64,000 bases of DNA, from contig NC_089440.1 in NCBI RefSeq assembly GCF_026210795.1, positions 1,798,001 through 1,862,000 of the forward strand, read 5' to 3'. The stretch comes from Rhizophagus irregularis (Eukaryota; Glomeromycota; Glomeromycetes; Glomerales; Glomeraceae). Numbering within the stretch: position 1 is the stretch's first letter; every line of letters begins with the position of its first letter. The notes under the pieces are model-generated. The model was not told the DNA's origin and ran no database searches. It worked only from the letters and a program-made list of their open reading frames with translations. The translations under genes were made by a program, and so were the position numbers. Shown here piece after piece: positions 34,714 to 44,886 of this stretch.

Positions 34714-35121
34714 ATGGCAGATATAGAAGAAATTATTGATATATATGCACAAGTACCCACTTTTCATCTTGACTATAAACTTATTATAGATAAAATGCCA
34801 CCAAGTTTAGTCAAAAGAGCTTTTAATCAATTACTTAATATGAGACGTGATCCTGTCTCACTAGAAGAAATTACAGAAAAAAGTGATCGGGTTGAGCAAT
34901 ATCTGCGCCATAAATTAATTGAGGGCAAATCTTATTTATACTGTAGTATGGATACTGGAATGCAGACAGAGAATATTAGTTTTTCAGATAAAGCAATACA
35001 AACTGGTTCTTTAGATAAAGCAACCCAGACAGAAGACATTGATTTTTCAGCTAAATTAGAGCAAATTAAAAAGGCTAATGCATTATTGATTAATGCAATA
35101 AGCATTTTATCTAATATTTAA
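34714..35121 (+). CDS. Hypothetical 135-aa protein with QT-rich repeats
   Basis: A single frame opens with MADIEEIIDIYAQVP and a helical region (residues 1-75), then carries short repeats (FSDKAIQTGSLDKATQTEDI, residues about 88-112), and ends in a hydrophobic helix (KANALLINAISILSNI). Lys/Glu balance and the repeats suggest a real or recently real coding sequence. The family is unknown; 'QTE/QTD' repeats occur in transposon-linked proteins of these fungi as far as I recall. It follows the damaged gene at 31.5-34.2 kb by about 500 bp on the same strand. Confidence 0.5.
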   Translation: MADIEEIIDIYAQVPTFHLDYKLIIDKMPPSLVKRAFNQLLNMRRDPVSLEEITEKSDRVEQYLRHKLIEGKSYLYCSMDTGMQTENISFSDKAIQTGSLDKATQTEDIDFSAKLEQIKKANALLINAISILSNI

Positions 35122-35214
35122 TTCTATTTCAAAGTATGTTTTTTTTTCTTTGCCTTTGAATGCATATGAAAAGGTGAGGTTTATGAGAATTCATTAAATA
35201 GGAAATGCAAAAAT

Positions 35215-35385
35215 ATGGCACAGGAAAAATTATTGCACCCTTGGAGCTGGCCAGAATGTAATGTATTTCCAGCATCATTGGCTATATATGTCTCAGATAA
35301 TGGAACCCAAACCAATAATACTACTTGGCCAGAGGCACTAAAGCATAATCATGAAAAAGAGAATAATCGCCAGGTTATGAATTAA
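35215..35385 (+). CDS. Small ORF (56 aa), hypothetical
   Basis: MAQEKLLHPWSWPECNVFPA, then a Thr/Asn-containing tail, ends at a TAA at 35383-35385. The three Trp and the balanced composition are unlike random A+T-rich DNA. A shared NGTQT-like motif hints that it belongs with the ORF just upstream (34714-35121), possibly as a second exon or ORF of the same element. No function can be proposed. Confidence 0.35.
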   Translation: MAQEKLLHPWSWPECNVFPASLAIYVSDNGTQTNNTTWPEALKHNHEKENNRQVMN

Positions 35386-35399
35386 AGTATTATTTTAGC

Positions 35400-38300
35400 A
35401 CCTGCTTGATTATAATAGACAAACTTTTGATAAATTATGCAAGACATAGAAAGGGAATATAGAGAATGGATTAGTGCGAATAAGAAATTGTGATATAAAA
35501 TGAGGATCTAAAAATAGGATGGTAATTGATAGGTTTAGGTACAAATTTATTAAAAACCTTATCTATAATAATTTTTACAATATCTCCAGACATATTTATT
35601 AATAATGTAATAATTTATATTAATTTTATTGATTTATGATTCTTTTAACCTATACTAGAAATAGTATTATAATTCAAATTTATACAAAACTATAATGTAT
35701 ATTATAAAAATTCATATTTTTCCTAGTTCTCTACCAATTTCATAATACTATTATTTTGCCAAGTTGTTTCTCAATCATAGGATAATCAATTTTATGTAGT
35801 ACTTAAGCTACTGATATTAATCACTAACACATTACTTTATAAAATGGATGCTGGAGAGTCTCTTACCATATAAAAATATGTCAACTATCAAGTGAATATA
35901 AGAAATTCATCTGTTACATAGGTCTGCATTTCAAATACTTTTAACTGTGATATATGTTCTTTTGCTAATTCTATTTACATGATTTTATTGGGTTTGAAAG
36001 TTTGAAAATATAAAAGTTTTATTAGAATTTTGATTATTGAAATTGATATGATAACCATTTATTACATTATAATTTTTATCCAAGTAAAATAAATGTTTCA
36101 ATATTGCTAATTATAAAAATATTCTAAGCTAGAAAAACAATACTTGATATTAATATAATAATTATTTTCAATCCACTTATACAATGAAATACATTATGTA
36201 AATATTGAAGGCAATGATCACACATAATTTTCAAAAATAGAAAATCTTTTTATCTATTCATTTAAAATGGGATGGTACTATTATTTTCTATTCTAAAAAG
36301 TGAAAATATAAATATTAATAAAACAATAAAGTTTGCAAATGGTATATGAAATAAAGAGCTTTCTCTGCTAAGCTACCAGAGTCTGGCAGAAACCTGATTA
36401 CACCCTGACAAATAGAGAAACTATATTTTTTCAGAATATTTGTAATTATGATCAGTAATCATAATCACATCATTAAGTAATACCAATTTAAACTTATTCT
36501 TTAAGCAAACAGAATTGCTTTTAGACTAAGCTGCGCTACCATGCCAGCTAAGAGAGATTTTATCTTTCTTTTTAATATAGTTTAAATTATGCAAGAACTT
36601 ATTTCCCATGTCATATTACCAACTGCCTAAATTGTTACATTCACATACTTCTATTTTAATTCTTCATAATTTTTCATATTTAAGCTTTGTAAATATAAAA
36701 AAAAAACAGGCAAAGCAATTATTAACTTCTATACAGATTATCATGCAATAAAAAAATACAAAATTTTTATATTTACAACTTTAAACATCAAATTCATAAA
36801 TTGAATAAACTTACAAACCTCTTTTTTATCTTTATTGATTTTTAGAACTTTGTCATATACTTAACTTTATTTATTGCTAATTCTAATATTTTTTTTTTAT
36901 TTCTCTTTTCAGTCTCTTCTAACTCTTCAAATGTATTAAATACAAATTCCGTCATTTTTTCAAAATTTAATTATCAAGTCTTCTTTTTTATGATGTGTTA
37001 AGATTCTCTTTATCACTGAGTACTTCACCTAACTTTCTTTTTGCAAAAAATTATTAATCCATCATCTAACTATTTCTTTATTAATGTTTTCCTTATTAAA
37101 AAGTGTTACTTCATAATATCAATTAAAAAATCAGTTTAAAAGTCAAATTGTTGTTTTCATAATTAATTTCATAAAAGACAAATGATGGCTTTACAAGTCA
37201 AAGTAGAGAACTCTTAAAGTGAAAGATCATACCATCATTCCTTTCCATTAATCACATTTCTATGGATAACTTTGTTCCTTACATTCTTTTTAAAATTTGG
37301 TAATAATTCAGCAGGATTTGCCTTATATTTACCATGAAATAAAAACTTTTTTAAGAAAATTTTAATATTTCTATTATGAAGTTTAACATATACAAAAGAT
37401 TTGTATTACTAAAGTCTTTGTTAATAAAAAGATGTTATTTAGCCATGAATTTTTCTATGATTTCTAAAGGAATTATAAATTCATTTTTGATAAGAATTTG
37501 TAAGCTACTTTCTCTGTGAAATTAATAAAAGGTTTGATGATTACTCCTTGTTCATTTTTATTAAAAGAAAAAGCTTATTTAATTCGCAAATAAGATTTAT
37601 GAGTAGTTCTAATATTGTTGTAATTGATAGTTTCAAAGGGTTCATATACAGTGATTACAAACATGACTTATTAAAAACTATAATCCGTTTAAACCATCTA
37701 GAGGAGATAAAAAAAGTTGAAGACAACTTTTATTTCACAAACCAGTTGAATAACATATTATAGGCTTGACATATTTAGCAAAAGTTCGTATTAAGATATA
37801 GTATGATATCAATGGAACAAATCACAGAGTGACCTGTGAGAAATATTGATAGAACAGGCATCAAGTAAAATGTCTAAAGTTAAATTAAGACTAAAATAAA
37901 AATTGGTTAAGATTTTCTTGAATATATCACAAATGTTTTGATGCACGCCATTTTTTCAAAAACACATCTAATCCTTGTTCTTCTAAGCAACTGCTTAATA
38001 CTGCTTGATATTTTTCTCAATTAACTAAGATATAATTATGTAAAGAGCTTTTTTTTACTTTTAATATGACTGATTAGAATTTAGAATGTTACTATGAGTA
38101 TACAAACATACTTATATCATCATATTGATTATTTTACCAATCACATATACTGTATATTCTAAACTTTGATTACCAATATTTTGGCAACAAGTGACTCAAT
38201 TTTGATAAATTTTTTATCATTAGAGTTATCTCATAAATCACTGAATGCCAATATATGCCTAATTTTACATTTTTATTATAAATCATTATATCAGCTAATT

Positions 38301-38440
38301 GGCTTTAGCAAGAACGATATATGCTTAACCAGGCTATAAAAATTAATAAATTTAATCTTTCAAATATTATAAAATAATATTATAAGCCTTATTATTGCTA
38401 AAATTGATATTTGTTAACTTTATATATAAATTTTAAGTAT
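35400..38440. other. A+T-rich intergenic region, no supported gene
   Basis: Only short open stretches occur, the longest credible one at 37548-37763 (71 codons, SSSNIVVIDSFKGFIYSDYK) with no recognised domain. Two tRNA-like strings near 36350-36420 and 36525-36555 lack a complete cloverleaf and are listed as rejected. Confidence 0.5.
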
Positions 38441-38449
38441 ATTTAATTA

Positions 38450-38810
38450 GTAAATTTGTGATTTTTAGAATTAAAGCTTTGAAAAAAACAATAGAATTCT
38501 TTATTGAACTCTGAAATTTTTATCATATATTAGTTAATTATTTAAGATTATAAGGTAAAAAAAATATCATTTTAATTCATCTGAAATAAAAAGTTTTCTA
38601 TGTATTATTTTTGATTAATTTTAATAAATTTGCAATTTTTAGACTTTAAAGCTTTATACAAAGTCACAAATACTTCATTGAATTTTGAAATTTTTGCTAT
38701 ATATATATTTGTTAACTATTTAAAAATATATGGTAAAAGGAGACATTCTAATTTTTTTGAAACAAAAAGTTATCTATATGCTATTTTTAGTTAATTTTAA
38801 GTAAGTTTAT
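38450..38810. repeat. Tandem duplication, about 180-bp unit, two copies plus a partial third
   Basis: Copies start near 38452 and 38627 with AAATTTGYRATTTTTAGA and share AAAGCTTT, TTGAAYTYTGAAATTTTT, TTAACTATTTAA and AAGTTWTCTATRTRYTATTTTT. A third start is visible near 38815. Confidence 0.7.
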
Positions 38811-39199
38811 TTAATAAATTTTATTTTGTTAACTATTTTAAGAATATAAGACAAAATAAAACTATTTTTATATTATATTTAGCCAATTTTCTTATAAATA
38901 AACAAAAAAATTGTTTTAGTAAAATTAAAATTCTTGCCCTACTTAAAAAAAAATATTTTTTTTAAAAAATATAGTCATTAAACATATTAAACATGAAAAA
39001 TACTTCTACTTTTTCAAATATTTGTAATTTTAATTTCATTGAATGCAATGAAATAATAAGATTAATTATTCATAACTAAATCAATTATTTCAGTTAAAAT
39101 GTATTTATGTCAAATTCATTATAATCAATTTATTTTAAATAAAATTAGAAATATTAATTATAATAAAAGTTGTGAATATTCAAAATATGATAAATATAA

Positions 39200-41970
39200 A
39201 AATTAATCAAAAAATACAAAAAAAAACTTAAAGTTCTAAAAAGACTAATTGAAGTTTTAAGATTAAATGAATCTTTAGAAATTTGTAATATATATAAATA
39301 TAGAACTGACAAAGATCCTGAATATTTATAAGATAAAAATTATAAAGCACCAATTCCAATTAAAACAAATAATTTAAATGATAATAATAATTTACAAGAT
39401 GAATCAATAAAAGCTATACAAGATGAATCAATGGAATTTATATAAAATAAATTAATAGAAACTAAACAAATAAAAGCTTGCTAACACCTAAAATATGATG
39501 AATACTCAAAAAATACAAATAAACAATTTAATAATCTTAGAAAAGTTCTAACAAGATTAATTAAAGTACTAAAATTAGATGAATTTGCAATGATTTGTAA
39601 TATATGTACAAAAAGAACTGATAAAGACTCTTAATATATACAAAATAAAAATATGAAGACCAATTTCTAGAAAAAATAATGAAAATAATATATCAAAAAT
39701 AGGAATCATACCTATTTATTTAAAAAAGATATTTTATATACTGGGGAAGAATTAAAACAAATTATCAAGAAATTATAGCACAATTAAAAATTTTAAATGA
39801 AATTAAATTAAGTAGTAAAATAATAAAAATGTCCAATATTCTTTATAATAATCAATATAAATTAAATTTAAAACCTATTTATAGTTCAATAATTTTTAAA
39901 ACTATGTTAAAAAAAACTGATAAAGATTTAATTAGATTTTTTGATAAATTATATATTAAAACTAATTCTAGTACTAAGTCTGAAATAACAAATAAAAATA
40001 ACAAAAAAAAATTAGTTTCCTTATGTTATTTTTTAGCTAGTATTAATAATAAATATATTAAGAAATTTCAGTAACAAGAAAAACAGTAAATTACAAAAAA
40101 AAATCTTATTTCAAATAAATACCAGTAAACTGTAAATGATTATTGTTTACAAAATATAGAAAATATGTTTATTCTTAATATGGATGATTACCATAATATT
40201 TATAAATGTAATCAACTAACATTGTTACAAACTCATAATATTTATTATTTTGTAACAATATTATTGAATACAAATACTAAAATTCTAAGAATACCATTTT
40301 ATTTATTAAATAATTTTTCAATACATAATCCTAAAGGAATTGATTCTGAATTAATTATTAATGGCATGAAAAATAATTTTATAGATCAATTAGGCAAAAA
40401 TTATTATATGCAAAAAGAATTATGGAAAAATTAAATTTTTTAATTGAAGATTCTTATGAAAATAAAGTTGAACTACTTAATATTTATAATTATGATGGTA
40501 GAATTCAAAATTACCATAAATTAAGATTAATGTCTAATAGCAAATTAGTACTTTATTTTACATCCTTTACATAGTACTAAGGATTATATTGAATGTTTAG
40601 ATCATGTATTTAAAGCATTTGAAAGATTAGAAAATATTAGTGAAGAAAATTATTTAAATAATTTTGTTATTTTTATAATTGCTGATTGGCCAGAATAAGT
40701 AAATATAAGAAGAGTTATAATACTTAGAATCAAGAAAGGCATTAATTCTGGAATTTCAGAACAAGTGTTAAATTTAATTCCTATGATAAGTCCACTTCAT
40801 ATTTCTTTAAATAGTAGAAAAACATTATTTCAAATATATCATTTTTTTTTTTGAAATGCTATATTATAACTTATTTAAAGATAAAAAAATATTATTTCAA
40901 AAACCAAAGCAAATAGTAATTAATCTTATTTGCATTTAACTTATCATGAATAGAAAAATATTCATGATATTGTTATAAAAAGATTTGGAAATTTAAAAGA
41001 TGCAGAATATCAAATGATGATAGATTTATTAAATAATTCTATTTCACTTACTTTAGATATATATGCAGTACTTTTTAGAAGTGGATTTTTAAAGGATATT
41101 TAGAAAATGTTGTAAAAATTTGGGTATTATTTCAAAGATTAAGAAGACATAATTATAATAAAGTACCACTTATGTTTTTAAGTAATATGTTTTATTGAAT
41201 TTTAAAAAAACATCCAATAATTAATATTTTAAAAAATAATTTACCAATTTTCAATGATTATTTTGTTGAAAATTTCTATAGCTTTTTGAGACATTAAACA
41301 GTAGAATCAAATTCAGAATTATAAATTATACAAAAAGCAAAAATTATTGATGCTAAAAGAAATAATAATTCTTTTGAAAATTTTTTTATTAATTTGAGAA
41401 ATCCAGTTAAATCTCAAATTAAAGAATTAAAATCTTTAGAAAAAAAGTTTTCATTATTTTTATTTTTAATATTTGATAAGATTTATCAAAATATAGAAAA
41501 TACAAAACAAATTAATAATAATAAGTATCCAAAATTTTACCTTCCAAATTTTAATATTGAAGTAGATGTAAAAGTACTTTCTTTAGGCTGAAATACATAA
41601 AAAATACCAGCAGATAACAAATTTTGTGATGCAGATAATTGTTTATTACCAAATAATATGGATTTATCCAATGAAATTGTTTTAATTTGTAGGCATATTT
41701 TCACTAAAAATATTTAAATATATTATATAATAATAAGTGTTATCATATTTTAATTATTTATCAACTGAAATTGAAATGAATATTAAAAGTTTAAATAAAA
41801 GATTATCTACATCATTAGAAGAAAATGAAACTCCTTTATTTGAAAATGAAAATAAGAATGATGAAGAAAATGATGATAATGAAAATATTGAAAATATATT
41901 AGAAAAAACAGAATGTGATGTAGAAAATCAATATAATATAATATATCAACAATGGTTAAATTATAATTAG
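39200..41970 (+). pseudogene. Decayed transposon-encoded protein (probable DDE transposase)
   Basis: A long reading path, broken by many TAA/TAG stops and at least one frameshift near 40560, runs from a duplicated N-terminal module (KVLKRLIEVLRLNESLEICN and KVLTRLIKVLKLDEFAMICN, each followed by a RTDKD motif) through open blocks at 39829-40074 and 40165-40434 (NMDDYHNIYKC), then FVIFIIADWPE, LKDAEYQMMIDLLNNS, a block at 41394-41591 and a C-terminal Cys-containing part (CDADNCLLPNNMD). It ends in an acidic tail at 41970. Asp-containing motifs spaced like NMDDYHN and IIADWP would suit catalytic residues, but that is inference. Nearly every stop sits where Gln would fit. Confidence 0.5.
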
Positions 41971-42047
41971 TATAATTTTAATAATATTTTTTATTAAATT
42001 GCTAAAATTTACTTTTATTAAAAAATTTAATATTAGAGTAATTTTAA

Positions 42048-42077
42048 CGCTCACCAGTGATGAAAATCACCAGTCAT
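42048..42077. repeat. CACCAGT repeat cluster, left
   Basis: CTCACCAGTGATGAAAATCA and CCAGTCATG lie just left of the FAR1/MULE-like relic. The same motif clusters at its right side (47599-47770), so these may be degenerate element ends. Confidence 0.5.
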
Positions 42078-43117
42078 GTAATTCATAAATTTTTAGTTTT
42101 TTTTAATTTTTTGTTTAAATGAAAAATATAAATTTAATAAATAATTTTTCTGCAATTTTATGTAATAATAAATGAAATATAACTTAATAATAACATGTAT
42201 AATTTTTTCTTTTTCTAATTAATATTAAATTGTAATTATATAATTAAAATTGATAAAGTTTTATTATAAGCAAATTTATACTCAAATTACATGAAAAATC
42301 ACACAAAAAAACACCACCAATTAGCTAGCAAATACTAAGTCTTTTATATAGTTTTTCACCTCATAAAAGTTTCATCACATATCAATTATTATAGTATTGC
42401 AAAATTATCTTAATTTTCTATTATAAAATTCTGTTATTACAATTTTGATTAAAGTAATTGAAACTATAAAATTCTAATATAAAAAACATACCTATTATTA
42501 TCTATTCCTTGAGTATTTTTTTTGATAGTGACCAAATTTACCATACAATAAGCATTTATGTATTATTTTATAGGCTGAATGTTATTTTTGTCAGCAATTT
42601 CTTGCATTAGAACTCTTCTTTTTGATATTTCTATTGCACTTCTTAATATTTTTTTGATGAAGCCCCTCTAACTTTAATCATATGAGGACTGGTAATTTGT
42701 TCAATTAAATTTTTTTGTAATAAAACTATATTATTATTTTCTTGATTAGACTCATTAATTTCTACTATATCATGATTAACATTATCATTATTATTTACAT
42801 TTTGTTCTCGCTTTGCTTCAATAAAATCTTTTAATAATTGAATTAATTCACAATTACTATTGGTTTCTAATGCAATATTAACAGCAGTTTTTGCTATAAA
42901 AAATGCTATTTCAAATCTATTTCGTTGATTAGTATTTTGACGAATAACTTTATTATAATCAAACTTTTGAATACAATGTAAACTTTGAATATATATAATG
43001 TAATTTGAGATAATATTTCTGAAGTATCAGTAGTTATTTCTATTGCTGTAAGAATTAGAGAGTTTTTAAGATTAATATCTAAATTAGTTAAAATACTATT
43101 TTTATACTATCTAACAA

Positions 43118-44886
43118 TAGTGCTCCGAAAAAAATCCGATCTGATCTGGATCCGCAGATTTGATCCGAGTCAGATCCGGTTCGGTTTTCAAAATTCTGAT
43201 CCGTAGATCAGATCAGATTTAAAAAAAATCTGATCTGATTAATTTCGGATCGGATCAGATCATAACACAAGAAAATCTGATCCGATCTGAACAGATTCGG
43301 ATCAGATTTTTTTTTAAATAAAAAAAAAAATTTTTTTTTTTTAAAAAACTTTTTCTGGACGAACGGACGAAGCCGGATGACCAAGATTTAAAAAAATGAA
43401 CTAGGTAAGTTCGTTTCTTTTTTTTGTTTTTTTTACTTGAGGGAACGTAATTAACAGTTCCCTTCTTTTTTAGTAGGAAGCCTGGACGAACGAAGCCTAA
43501 CGACACGACCAGGATTTAAAAAAAATGAACGAACTATGGTAAGTTCATTCCTTTTTTTATTTTTTATTTTTTATTTAAGGGAATGTAATTAACGTTCCTT
43601 CTTTTTTTTTTAGGAAACCTGGACGTGAGACGAAGGAACGACCAGGATTTAAGAGAACGAACTATGGTAAGTTCGTTTCTTTTATTTTATTTTATTTTTT
43701 TTTACTTAGGAACGTAATTAACGTTCCCTTTCTTTTTTTTTTAGGAAACCTGGACGTGAGACGAAGGAACAACCAGGATTTTAAGAGAACGAACTATGGT
43801 AAGTTCGTTTTACTTTATTTTATTTTATTTTTTTTTACTTAAAGGGAACGTAATTAACGTTCCCTTTCTTTTTTTTTTAGGAAACCTGGACGTGAGACGA
43901 AGGAACGACCAGGATTTAAGAGAACGAACTATGGTAAGTTCATTTTTTTTTTGTTTTTTTTTTTATTTTTACTTAAAGGAATGTACTAATTAACGTTCCC
44001 TTTCTTTTTTTTAGGAAACCTGGACGTGAGACGAAGCTGAACGACCAGGATTCAAAAAAAGAACGAACTATGGTAAGTTTGTTTCTTTTTTTATTTTTTT
44101 ATTTTTACTTAAGGGAACGTAATTAACGTTCCCTTTCTTTTTTAGGAAACCTGGACGTAAGACGAAGCTGAACGACCAGGATTCAAAAAAAAGAACGAAC
44201 TATGGTAAGTTCGTTTCTTTTTTTTGTTTTGTTTTTTTATTTTTACTTAAGGGAACGTACTAATTAACGTTCCCTTTCTTTTTTTTTAGGAAACCTGAAC
44301 GTGAGACGAAGCTGAACAACCAGGATTCAAAAAAAAGAACGAACTATGGTAAGTTCATTTTTTTTTTGTTTTTGTTTTTTGTTTTTACTTTAAGGGAACG
44401 TAATTAACGTTCCCTTTCTTTTTTTTTTTAGAAACCTGGACGTGAGACGAAGCTGAACGACCAGGATTCAAAAAAAAGAACGAACTATGATAAGTTCGTT
44501 TCTTTTTTTGTTTTTTTTTATTTTTACTTAAGGGAACGTAATTAACGTTCCCTTTCTTTTTTTTTTAGGAAACCTGGACGTGAGACGAAGCTGAACGACC
44601 AGGATTCAAAAAAAAGAACGAACTATGGTAAGTTCGTTTCTTTTTTTGTTTTTTTCTTTTTTACTTCGGTGAACGTAATTAACGTTCCCTTCCTTTTTTA
44701 GGACGGACCAGATCCAAACCAGATTCGGATCAGATTCAAATCGGATTCAAATGAATCTGAACCAGATTCGGATCAAATTGAACCAGATCTGATCGGATTC
44801 AGATCAGATCAGATCTATTAAAATAAAAATCAGATCAGATCAGATTTAAGCTGAATCCGGTCTGAACCGATCTGTTAGGAGCACTA
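43118..44886. mobile_element. hAT-like non-autonomous element C carrying a tandem array
   Basis: Ends TAGTGCTCC and GGAGCACTA form 9-bp terminal inverted repeats, flanked by a perfect 8-bp duplication TCTAACAA (43110-43117 and 44887-44894); both features fit hAT elements. Subterminal regions of about 180 bp on each side (43136-43310 and 44703-44870) are packed with GATCAGATC/GATCTGATC/GGATCAGATC words in both orientations, plausible transposase-binding sites. Between them lies the ~135-bp tandem array. No transposase frame exists, so it needs a helper. Confidence 0.88.
43350..44701 (+). repeat. Tandem array of ten ~135-bp units, each shaped like mini-exon plus mini-intron
   Basis: AG acceptors after long pyrimidine tracts end at 43473, 43613, 43744, 43880, 44014, 44145, 44289, 44431, 44568 and 44701 (spacing 131-144). 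Each is followed by GAAACCTGGACGTGAGACGA or a variant, then AACTATG and a GTAAGT donor (GT at 43405, 43539, 43667, 43799, 43934, 44073, 44205, 44349 and 44628; the unit near 44489 has GATAAG instead). Putative exons are 53-65 nt, introns about 70-85 nt. Two hairpins recur: AACGAACT/AGTTCGTT bracketing the donor, and GGGAACGT/ACGTTCCC just before the pyrimidine tract. Confidence 0.9.

Noticed and set aside
36343-36555. tRNA-like strings (minus strand GGTAGCGCAGCTTAG-like near 36525-36545 and GGTAGCTTAGCAGAGAAAGC near 36360)
   Set aside because: D-arm-like words are present but no matching acceptor stem, anticodon arm or GGTTCRA T-arm could be fitted.
43255-43506. 83-codon minus-strand ORF
   Set aside because: It spans the subterminal repeats and first units of the tandem array in element C and is a by-product of the repeat.
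43350-44701. CRISPR-like array
   Set aside because: Unit length, near-identical spacers and the eukaryotic hAT context do not fit; spacers are not unique.
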